Of a stretch of 5,907 nucleotides of DNA, positions 1 to 5,907 are shown piece by piece. A program made the translations under genes and the position numbers. The notes beneath the pieces are model-generated. The model made no database searches. It was given only the letters and a program-made list of their open reading frames with translations, and was not told the DNA's origin. Source of the DNA: Vibrio madracius (GTDB taxonomy: Bacteria; Pseudomonadota; Gammaproteobacteria; Enterobacterales; Vibrionaceae); contig ASHK01000160.1 of NCBI GenBank assembly GCA_000695745.1, forward strand, positions 1-5,907, in the 5' to 3' direction. Every line of letters starts with the position of its first letter. Position 1 is the stretch's first letter.

Positions 1-13
1 AATTATCGAATAA
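1..13 (+). CDS. accB: 3' end of accB, biotin carboxyl carrier protein (partial)
   Basis: Only the last three codons and the stop are present: Ile-Ile-Glu followed by TAA at 11-13. The E. coli carrier protein AccB ends in Val-Ile-Glu as I recall it, and accB normally lies directly upstream of accC in one operon, so this is most likely its tail. The gap to the accC start is 15 bp, which fits translational coupling. The identification rests mainly on context because too little protein is visible. Confidence 0.6.
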
Positions 14-28
14 TAGAGAGCGCTCATT

Positions 29-1384
29 ATGTTAGATAAATTAGTAATCGCGAACCGTGGTGAAATTGCACTACGTATTCTGCGAGCATGTAAAGAGCTA
101 GGTATCAAAACGGTTGCCGTTCACTCAACGGCTGACCGCGATCTGAAGCACGTACTACTCGCAGACGAAACCATTTGTATTGGTCCGGCACGCGGCATCG
201 ACAGCTACCTAAATATCCCACGCATTATTAGTGCTGCGGAAGTAACGGGCGCTGTTGCTATCCACCCAGGTTATGGTTTCCTATCTGAAAACGCTGACTT
301 TGCTGAACAAGTAGAGCGTAGCGGCTTTATTTTTGTAGGTCCGAAAGCAGAAACCATACGCTTAATGGGTGACAAGGTTTCTGCCATCAATTCAATGAAA
401 AAGCTGGCGTACCTTGTGTTCCTGGTTCAGATGGTCCTTTGGACAATGACGAAACAAAGAACAAAGCGCACGCTAAACGCATTGGTTACCCAGTTATCAT
501 CAAAGCCTCTGGCGGCGGTGGCGGTCGTGGTATGCGTGTAGTACGTAACGAAGGTGAGCTTATTGAAGCTATCGCCATGACTCGTGCAGAAGCAAAAGCC
601 GCTTTCAACAACGATATGGTTTATATGGAGAAATTCCTAGAAAACCCACGTCACGTTGAAGTTCAAGTGATTGCCGACGGCCAAGGTGGCGCCATTCACC
701 TAGGTGAACGCGACTGTTCTATGCAACGTCGTCACCAAAAGGTGGTGGAAGAAGCTCCAGCTCCAGGCATTACAGAAGAAATGCGTAAGTACATCGGTGA
801 ACGTTGTACTCGTGCATGTATTGAAATTGGTTACCGCGGCGCAGGTACGTTCGAATTCCTATACGAAAATGGTGAGTTCTACTTCATCGAAATGAATACT
901 CGTATTCAGGTAGAGCACCCAGTGACAGAAATGGTAACCGGCGTCGACCTAATCAAAGAGCAACTTCGTGTTGCAGCAGGTCAGCCACTTGTCTTTCACT
1001 CAAGATGACATCAAGCTCCGTGGCCACGCTATCGAGTGCCGTATCAATGCAGAAGATCCTGAGCGTTTCTTACCATGTCCCGGTACTATCACGCGTTTCC
1101 ACGCGCCAGGTGGTATGGGTGTACGTTGGGAATCTCATATCTACACTGGCTACACAGTGCCTCCGCACTACGATTCAATGATCGGCAAACTCATCACCTT
1201 CGGTGAGAACCGCGATGTGGCGATTGCTCGAATGAAGAATGCACTAGGTGAGATGATTGTCGAAGGTATTAAAACAAATATCACACTCCAAGAATCGATT
1301 ATGAATGATGAGAACTTCCAACACGGTGGTGCTAACATTCATTACCTAGAGAAAAAGCTTGGACATGAGCTAAGCCTTTTCTAA
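29..1384 (+). CDS. accC: Biotin carboxylase subunit of acetyl-CoA carboxylase, with two single-base frameshifts
   Basis: AccC carboxylates the biotin of AccB using ATP and bicarbonate, the first half-reaction of acetyl-CoA carboxylase, which makes malonyl-CoA for fatty-acid synthesis in the cytosol. Read across the breaks it is about 451 residues (E. coli 449). The N-terminal domain begins [20 protein letters not shown]. The ATP-grasp domain has Lys116 (GDK), the glycine-rich loop near residues 161-168 (SGGGGGRG), and the biotin/bicarbonate motif [10 protein letters not shown] with the Arg292 equivalent. The C-terminal domain has ECRINAEDP and NALGEM. An AGAGAG purine stretch at 15-20 lies 8 bp before the ATG. 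Two indels interrupt the frame: the A run at 398-402 has five A where six give the conserved [14 protein letters not shown], and an extra T near 989-990 turns PLSFTQDD into PLVFHSR-stop. The two cancel in length. Since accC is essential, I read them as sequence errors. Confidence 0.95.
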
Positions 1385-1390
1385 AAATAC

Positions 1391-1416
1391 AAAAAACCAC
1401 TCCGGTGGGTTTTTTT
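1391..1416 (+). terminator. Intrinsic terminator of the accBC operon
   Basis: A short stem CCAC/GTGG with loop TCCG is flanked by six A on the left and seven T (1410-1416) on the right, starting 6 bp after the accC stop codon. The core stem is only four pairs, extended by A-T pairs across one A/G mismatch, so it is modest in strength. The T run and position support a Rho-independent terminator; the A run opposite could make it work in both directions. Confidence 0.75.
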
Positions 1417-1436
1417 ATGCTCACTTAACACGAATC

Positions 1437-1445
1437 TGCTACACT
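1437..1445 (+). promoter_or_regulatory. Possible extended -10 promoter for prmA
   Basis: TGCTACACT matches the extended -10 pattern TGnTAnAnT (TG at 1437-1438, hexamer TACACT at 1440-1445) and lies 33 bp upstream of the prmA start. No convincing -35 hexamer is found at 16-18 bp, as expected if the extended motif compensates. A promoter is expected here because prmA follows a terminator. The call is based on motif and position only. Confidence 0.4.
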
Positions 1446-1478
1446 CTGCGCAAAATTCGTCAAGCAAGGACCCAACTC

Positions 1479-2359
1479 ATGCCTTGGATTCAAATCAAAC
1501 TCAATGCAACCAACGAAAACGCTGAACAAATCGGCGATATGTTGATGGAAGAAACTGGCGCGCTATCTGTCACCTTCCTAGATGCACATGATACCCCTGT
1601 TTTTGAGCCGTTACCTGGTGAAACTCGTCTATGGGGCGATACTGACATCGTCGCGCTCTACGATGCAGAAGCAGACACCAAGCTTATTCTGACGCAAATT
1701 ACTGCGTCAAACATGCTCGCAGAGGGCTTTGCTCATAAAGTTGAGCAACTTGAAGATAAAGACTGGGAACGTGAGTGGATGGAGAATTTCCACCCAATGA
1801 AGTTTGGCGAGCGTTTGTGGATTTGCCCAAGCTGGCGTGATGTTCCAGAGCCAGACGCGGTTAATGTGATGCTAGACCCAGGTTTGGCTTTCGGTACCGG
1901 TACGCACCCTACTACGGCGCTGTGTCTTGAATGGTTAGAATCTTTAGATCTTGCTGGTAAAACCGTTATCGACTTTGGCTGTGGTTCTGGGATCCTAGCT
2001 ATCGCGGCGATCAAACTTGGCGCAGCAAAAGTCATCGGGATCGACATCGATCCTCAAGCTCTAACGGCATCGAAAGATAACGCTGAGCGTAACGGCGTTG
2101 CTGACCAATTAGAACTCTTCTTACCGCAAAACCAACCGGAAGGATTGATTGCCGATGTGGTCGTTGCCAATATTCTAGCAGGCCCACTTCGTGACTATCT
2201 GGCGTCATTAAAGGCTTAGTTAAGGAAGGGGGACAACTTGCCATGTCAGGCGTGTTAGACACCCAAGCTGAAGATGTCGCAAACCATTATCGCGATGAGA
2301 TGACTATCGACCCAATCGTTGAGCTCAATGAGTGGTGCCGAATCTCGGGCAAAAAGTAA
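1479..2359 (+). CDS. prmA: Ribosomal protein L11 methyltransferase, with one single-base frameshift
   Basis: PrmA trimethylates amino groups of ribosomal protein L11 with S-adenosylmethionine. With one base restored it is 293 residues, the E. coli length. Residues 1-55 form the substrate-recognition domain (starting [10 protein letters not shown]). The linker has [12 protein letters not shown] (95-106). The methyltransferase domain carries FGTGTHPTT (138-146), SAM-binding motif I DFGCGSG (165-171), the acidic IDIDP at the end of strand 2, and NILAGPL (231-237). AAGGA at 1466-1470 is a good ribosome binding site 8 bp before ATG. After Asp239 the frame slips: restoring one base near 2195 (GACCTATCT in place of GACTATCT) turns YLASLKA-stop into [20 protein letters not shown], ending ...WCRISGKK with TAA at 2357-2359. 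The break looks like a sequencing error. The gene stands alone between two terminators. Confidence 0.93.
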
Positions 2360-2373
2360 CCATTATTATTTAC

Positions 2374-2411
2374 AAAGCAGTGCGTTAGCCCGCTAACCCA
2401 CTGCTTTTTTT
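2374..2411 (+). terminator. Intrinsic terminator of prmA
   Basis: AAAGCAGTG pairs with CACTGCTTT, and an inner GTTAG/CTAAC stem closes on a CCCG loop, separated by one unpaired base on each side. The right arm runs into seven T (2405-2411). The hairpin lies 15 bp after the prmA stop codon and is a strong Rho-independent terminator that separates prmA from the dusB-fis promoter. Confidence 0.88.
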
Positions 2412-2480
2412 GGTTGATACAGAATAGTTTTCCCACTAAACGACTGAAAATCAGGCAATTTGCAGAAACAAATTGTAAAT

Positions 2481-2495
2481 GCTCAAATATTAGTC
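2481..2495 (+). promoter_or_regulatory. Predicted Fis binding site upstream of dusB-fis
   Basis: GCTCAAATATTAGTC fits the 15-bp Fis consensus: G at position 1, C at 15, Y at 4, R at 12, and an A/T-only centre. Its middle is about 43 bp before the inferred transcription start. In E. coli the fis promoter is autorepressed through a Fis site centred near -42, which overlaps RNA polymerase contacts, so the placement agrees with negative autoregulation. A weaker match starting at 2551 (GGCAATGTTTTGAGA) sits near +28, close to the second E. coli site, but it lacks the final C. Binding is inferred from motif and position only. Confidence 0.65.
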
Positions 2496-2532
2496 TTTTC
2501 ACGCACCGAAAAAATGCGTAAAATGCGCGCCC
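2496..2532 (+). promoter_or_regulatory. dusB-fis promoter with GC-rich discriminator
   Basis: The -10 hexamer TAAAAT (2519-2524) is 17 bp downstream of a -35-like TTTTCA (2496-2501, four of six matches to TTGACA). Between the -10 and the likely start at C2531/C2532 lies GCGCGC, an all-GC discriminator. Such discriminators are typical of promoters inhibited by ppGpp and DksA, and the E. coli fis promoter has one and begins transcription with C. The arrangement predicts bursts of dusB-fis transcription in nutrient upshift and shut-off during stringent response. The leader before dusB would be about 28 nt. The start site is inferred. Confidence 0.72.
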
Positions 2533-2559
2533 TTGCTTGTGTAAACCTGTGGCAATGTT

Positions 2560-3527
2560 TTGAGAATCGGACAATACCAACTTAAGAACAACCTGATTGT
2601 AGCGCCTATGGCGGGTGTTACGGATAGACCGTTTCGAGAGTTGTGCCTTCGTTACGGTGCGGGCATGGCAGTCAGTGAAATGATGTCATCTAACCCTAAA
2701 CTGTGGAAAACAGCTAAGTCACAGCAACGCATGGTGCACGAGGGTGAATCCGGTATTCGCTCGGTGCAAATAGCAGGCGCCGATCCCAAGCTTATGGCTG
2801 AGGCGGCACAATTCAGTGTTGAGAACGGTGCACAAATCATCGATATCAACATGGGTTGCCTGCAAAAAAAGTGAATAAAAAGCTCGCGGGCTCAGCACTG
2901 CTCAAGTACCCGGATGTCATCGAAGACATTCTGCGTACGGTTGTTGATGCCGTAGATGTTCCTGTGACATTGAAAACCCGTACGGGCTGGGATACAGACA
3001 ATAAGAACTGTGTCCATATTGCCAAACTAGCCGAAGACTGCGGCATACAAGCACTCGCCCTTCACGGTCGAACCAGAACTTGTATGTACAAAGGCGAGGC
3101 AGAATACGACAGCATCAAAGCGGTTAAAAACGCGATCTCTATTCCGGTTATCGCTAACGGTGATATCGATAGCCCTGAGAAAGCGAAATTCGTACTGGAT
3201 TATACCGGTGCGGACGCTTTGATGATTGGACGTCCGGCCCAAGGACGGCCTTGGATTTTTGAGGAAATCCAACACTATTTGGAAAACGGTACACTGATGC
3301 CAGAGCGTCCAACTGAGGACGTACAAGGCATTTTGCTAGGTCATGTTCAGGCACTTCACCAGTTTTATGGTGAATATTTAGGTCCACGCATCGCTCGTAA
3401 GCATGTTGGCTGGTATTTAAAAGAACATGAACAAGCCAGTGAGTTCCGCCGTGCCTTCAATGCAATTGAAGCTGCTAACGAACAGCTGAATGCGTTGCAA
3501 GGCTATTTTGAAAACGTTGCATCATAA
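2560..3527 (+). CDS. dusB: tRNA-dihydrouridine synthase B, TTG start, one single-base frameshift
   Basis: DusB is an FMN-dependent enzyme that reduces specific uridines of tRNA to dihydrouridine using NADPH. With one base restored it is 322 residues (E. coli 321). The TIM-barrel has the FMN-side motif [11 protein letters not shown] (about 16-26), the catalytic Cys100 in [29 protein letters not shown] and the phosphate-binding [14 protein letters not shown]; a C-terminal helical domain follows. TTG at 2560 is chosen because the protein then begins MRIGQYQL, as in E. coli; the nearby ATG at 2555 reads straight into TGA. No clear Shine-Dalgarno precedes it, so initiation may be weak. The frame breaks right after the Cys100 codon (TGC, 2857-2859): TGCCTGCA needs one more C (TGCCCTGCA) to restore Pro-Ala-Lys-Lys. 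I read this as an error in a C run. dusB is the first gene of the fis operon. Confidence 0.94.
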
Positions 3528-3550
3528 TTACGAGAAGAGCTAAACCGATT

Positions 3551-3847
3551 ATGTTCGAACAAAATTTGACTTCAGAACCATTGACAGTTACTACAGTAAC
3601 ATCTCAAGACCAGATCACACAGAAGCCTCTACGCGACTCTGTAAAAGCGTCTCTAAAGAACTACCTTGCTCAATTAAATGGTCAAGACGTCACTGAATTG
3701 TATGAACTAGTTCTAGCGGAAGTAGAACAGCCGCTACTAGACACCATCATGCAGTACACTCGCGGTAACCAAACTCGCGCAGCAACTATGATGGGTATCA
3801 ACCGCGGTACTCTTCGTAAGAAACTTAAGAAATACGGCATGAACTAA
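3551..3847 (+). CDS. fis: DNA-binding protein Fis
   Basis: Fis is a homodimeric nucleoid protein that bends DNA, activates rRNA and tRNA promoters, acts on replication and recombination, and in Vibrio is known to influence quorum-sensing small RNAs. The 98 residues equal the usual length and are intact. A flexible N-terminal arm ([16 protein letters not shown], about 1-25) corresponds to the beta-hairpin that contacts DNA invertases. The dimer helices follow (about 27-70, [18 protein letters not shown]). The C-terminal helix-turn-helix (about 73-95) contains [20 protein letters not shown] and ends KKYGMN, almost the same as in E. coli. It starts 23 bp after dusB, behind a purine-rich GAGAAGAG (3532-3539) rather than a strong Shine-Dalgarno. 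E. coli fis translation is helped by an AU-rich element near the dusB end; ATTTTGAAAA at 3505-3514 could play that part here, which is a guess. Confidence 0.98.
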   Translation: MFEQNLTSEPLTVTTVTSQDQITQKPLRDSVKASLKNYLAQLNGQDVTELYELVLAEVEQPLLDTIMQYTRGNQTRAATMMGINRGTLRKKLKKYGMN

Positions 3848-3871
3848 TCCATTGTGATTGTTTTTGTGAAG

Positions 3872-3898
3872 AAGCCAGAGCCTAGCTCTGGCTTTTTT
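3872..3898 (+). terminator. Intrinsic terminator of the dusB-fis operon
   Basis: A perfect 10-bp stem AAGCCAGAGC/GCTCTGGCTT with a CTA loop is followed by a run of T ending at 3898. It lies 24 bp after the fis stop codon. The G/C-rich stem and T tract make a strong Rho-independent terminator. Confidence 0.93.
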
Positions 3899-3973
3899 AT
3901 TGTTGGTCGCTCACAACTCTACTGATACCCACCATATTACATTCGCTAATACGCATCTTAGGCCAAATCTTAG

Positions 3974-4255
3974 ACTACTGGGGCACAGCCGCATGTTTCA
4001 CCATCACGTATCGTAGAACACACTATAACCACAAAGTCTTCGTCAGAACGTCTAACTGAAACAGATATCAATATCAAATTGTTGGCAACGGATAAAATCA
4101 GCTACAACCTGACGCCAATCGCTGACCACGGCCATCAATCAGCGCTAGAAGCACAAAAGTTAGCACAAGCCAGTGAACAGCTAATGGAAAACGGACATCA
4201 ACTCAGTGCGGGCATAGCGCCTTTATGGTCTCTTAGCACTAACTCGAAGGGTTAA
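3974..4255 (+). pseudogene. Possible remnant of a chemotaxis receptor C-terminus
   Basis: A 93-codon open frame runs from just after an in-frame TAG (3971-3973) to TAA at 4253-4255. It has no credible start: the first in-frame ATG (4183-4185) leaves only 23 residues, and the TTG pair near 4080 has no ribosome binding site. The translation is helical and low in aromatics. Its stretch ISYNLTPIADHGHQSALEAQ, then ASEQLMENGHQL and a final SAGIAPLW, follows the spacing of the last helix of methyl-accepting chemotaxis proteins (I..N...IAD...Q, ASxxL, QL, ending I..F). That comparison is from memory. If right, this is the decayed 3' end of a receptor gene whose signalling hairpin, membrane part and start are gone. 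The 75 bp before it (3899-3973) show no recognisable feature. Chance open frame is the alternative. Confidence 0.4.
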
Positions 4256-4286
4256 AAAAAAGCGAGCAGTACAACTGCTCGCTTTT
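4254..4286 (-). terminator. Terminator of cadA, possibly bidirectional
   Basis: AAAAGCGAGCAGT (4258-4270) and ACTGCTCGCTTTT (4274-4286) form a perfect 13-bp stem with an ACA loop. Read on the - strand the hairpin is followed by eight T (complement of A4254-4261), so it best serves transcripts from cadA, whose stop is about 100 bp away. On the + strand only four T follow, giving weaker termination that could stop read-through from the fis side. The stem begins within the stop codon region of the chemoreceptor-like remnant. Confidence 0.85.
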
Positions 4287-4292
4287 GGTGTT

Positions 4293-4324
4293 AAGTGGTC
4301 GTCAATTGGGGGTAGCGGCCACTT
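4293..4324 (+). repeat. Imperfect inverted repeat between the cadA stop and its terminator
   Basis: AAGTGGTCG (4293-4301) can pair with CGGCCACTT (4316-4324), nine pairs including one G-U, around a 14-nt loop. The fit is better in + strand RNA; on the - strand the G-U becomes a C/A mismatch. A second tight palindrome, GACATC-A-GATGTC, lies at 4360-4372. Both are in the 3' untranslated stretch of cadA (4287-4386), which otherwise holds nothing I recognise. No function is assigned. Confidence 0.35.
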
Positions 4325-4386
4325 TTGAAGTGAATTCATCGAGATGGAGCATGCCGCACGACATCAGATGTCATCACCCTATCCTT

Positions 4387-5907
4387 TTACTGATCTTTCA
4401 AGACTTTAACGGTATAGCTACCATCTTTTTGGCGGTAAACACCGTGAATATCCGTTTCAAAACCAGGGTAATGTGCGCCGATTTCACACAACATTTCCAA
4501 GAAGTCCAATACAGGACGTGAGCTATCTGTCACCATTTCACCTGGTAATACAAGTGGTACACCTGGAGGGTAAGCAAAATCATATTGGCACTCACACGAC
4601 CCACCATCTCTTTTAGGTTGATTTCCTCAATCTGGCCACGCAACTCTTGTTGCCAAGCCGCATGCGGTGTGACTTTCATTTCAGGTAGAACATCGAATGC
4701 TTTGTACATCAGTTCTGGTAATTGATATTTCATGGTTAGCTCATGGATACCCTGAGCCACTTCTTGAATACGTTTACCTTCATAGAAATGAGGGTCTTCT
4801 TGGTATAGCGATGGCAACATGGTACGTACGGTGAGGTTAAGATCAAAACCACGTTTAAACTCAGTTAAACCACGCAACAGTTGCATTGCTTTAGACTTGT
4901 CGATACCAATTGAGAACAAGAACAACAAGTTATATGGACCTGTTTTCTCCACAACAATGCCGCGTTCATCAAGATATTTCGCCACTAAAGAAGCAGGAAT
5001 ACCTGTTGATTCCATTTCACCAGATTTACTCATCCCTGGGGTTAGTAAGGTAATTTTGATTGGATCTAGATACATGTGGTCATCATCGAGATCTTTAAAA
5101 CCATGCCAGGTTTCTTTAGGATCTAACTTCCAGCACTCTGTTGTGTCGATGTTGTCTGGCTGCCATACATCAAAGAACCAACCTTCGCTCTCACCTTTAA
5201 GGCGTTTGATCTCTTTACGGAAACGAATCGCACGATCGATAGAATCTTGCATCAATTTACGACCCGTGTTGCCACGCATCATTGCTGCTGCCGTTTCTGT
5301 TGAGGCCACAATACCGTACTGTGGTGATGTTGAGGTGTGCATCATAAACGCTTCATTGAATGACGCTTTATCAAATTCACCCTTAATATGAATCATGGAA
5401 GCTTGAGAGAAAGCCGCCAACAACTTATGAGTTGACTGGGTCTCATAGAACACTTTGCCCGGCATTGCTTCACCACTCATACCACACTTACCATCGTAAA
5501 TGGCATTGAAGTTAGTATAAGGTACCCAAGCACTGTCGAAGTGAATGTGTTTGCAATCCAAAGATTCTTTGATGAACTGCGTATTGTATAGCAGACCATC
5601 ATAAGTTGAGTTGGTAACTACCGCATAAGTCGGTGCGCTAGCACCTTCTGTATTCGCAACTTTGTCCGCAATAACTTCACGACTGAACTCACGTTGTGGA
5701 ATACCACCAAGGATGCCATAAGCATTGCGAGTTGGACGGAAGTAAATCGGTGTCACATCACTCATCATCATCAAGTGAGTTAATGATTTATGACAGTTGC
5801 GGTCTACTAACACTGTACTGCCTGCTGGCGCTGAGTACATACCAACGATTTTGTTCGATGTGGATGTACCGTTAGTCACAATGTAAGAGCTATCGGCGTT
5901 AAACGTT
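4387..5907 (-). CDS. cadA: Inducible lysine decarboxylase, C-terminal part, one single-base frameshift
   Basis: CadA is a PLP enzyme that converts lysine to cadaverine, consuming a cytosolic proton; with the CadB antiporter it protects cells from acid. About 506 residues are present; roughly 210 N-terminal residues (wing domain, linker) lie beyond the right edge, and the frame is open to 5907. The PLP domain shows the phosphate-binding TNGTS, RNCHKSLTHL with the cofactor-stacking His, HFDSAWVPY with the Asp that contacts the pyridine nitrogen, and QSTHKLLAAFSQ with the Schiff-base Lys (codon 5424-5426). The C-terminal domain ends CEIGAHYPGFETDIHGVYRQ and KVLKDQ, stop at 4387-4389. Near 4574 one G (C on the coding strand) is missing: restoring it gives NMILPYPPGVPLVLPGEMV in place of NMILLTLQVY. 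This is probably an error. Similarity to E. coli CadA, recalled from memory, favours lysine over ornithine or arginine as substrate. Promoter, cadB and cadC are out of view. Confidence 0.92.

Noticed and set aside
398..402. Programmed ribosomal frameshifting at the A run in accC
   Set aside because: The run is one A shorter than the conserved codons require, no slippery heptamer plus structure is apparent, and AccC is normally made from one frame. Similar single-base breaks in neighbouring genes point to error.
439..1008. Apparent separate genes within accC (29-541, 439-1008, 968-1384)
   Set aside because: The three open frames are consecutive parts of one biotin carboxylase joined by single-base indels; each continues the same domain order without gap.
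1733..2047. 104-codon open frame on the - strand within prmA
   Set aside because: It is antisense to conserved methyltransferase motifs and shows no protein family of its own.
2857..2870. Programmed frameshift or selenocysteine-type recoding just after the DusB catalytic Cys
   Set aside because: The A7 run invites the idea, but a single missing C before it restores the exact Cys-Pro-Ala-Lys-Lys motif, and the TGA arises only in the shifted frame.
4285..4521. 78-codon open frame on the + strand starting within the terminator
   Set aside because: It starts in the right arm of the hairpin, has no ribosome binding site, and runs antisense over the conserved cadA C-terminus.
4819..5391. 190-codon open frame on the + strand opposite cadA
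   Set aside because: It is the antisense shadow of the conserved PLP domain; its translation shows no recognisable domain, and the - strand frame carries all catalytic motifs.
1..5907. CRISPR arrays, tRNA/rRNA genes, insertion sequences or prophage attachment sites
   Set aside because: I saw no regularly spaced direct repeats, tRNA-like cloverleaf, transposase or integrase coding, or flanking direct repeats in the intergenic stretches.

Overview
The window looks like chromosomal DNA of a gammaproteobacterium, most likely Vibrionaceae. The order accB-accC, prmA, dusB-fis, the near-identity of the encoded proteins to enterobacterial and Vibrio homologues as I remember them, and the moderate base composition all point that way. 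The species cannot be named from the sequence alone.

Layout on the + strand: the last codons of accB and all of accC (biotin carboxylase) end at an intrinsic terminator. prmA (ribosomal protein L11 methyltransferase) follows with its own probable promoter and terminator. Next is the dusB-fis operon (tRNA dihydrouridine synthase and the nucleoid protein Fis). Its promoter has a GC-rich discriminator and a near-consensus Fis site about 43 bp upstream of the likely transcription start, and the operon ends in a strong terminator. Then comes about 540 bp without an intact gene. It holds a 93-codon open frame without a credible start that resembles the tail of a methyl-accepting chemotaxis protein, and a hairpin that probably terminates the gene coming from the other side. 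On the - strand the rest of the window is the C-terminal 70% of an inducible lysine decarboxylase (cadA), whose 5' part lies beyond the right edge.

The genes belong to separate jobs: fatty-acid synthesis (accBC), modification of the translation machinery (prmA, dusB), growth-phase control of chromosome structure and rRNA transcription (fis), and acid-stress lysine decarboxylation (cadA). The first three units are growth-linked housekeeping; cadA is an accessory stress gene placed convergently to them.

The most striking property is technical. Five single-base indels break four highly conserved reading frames (two in accC, one each in prmA, dusB and cadA). Each is repaired by adding or removing one base, mostly in a short run of one base, with conserved sequence resuming exactly on the other side. 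accC is normally essential, so sequencing or assembly error is by far the best explanation, and I annotate these genes across the breaks. I found no undescribed system in this window.
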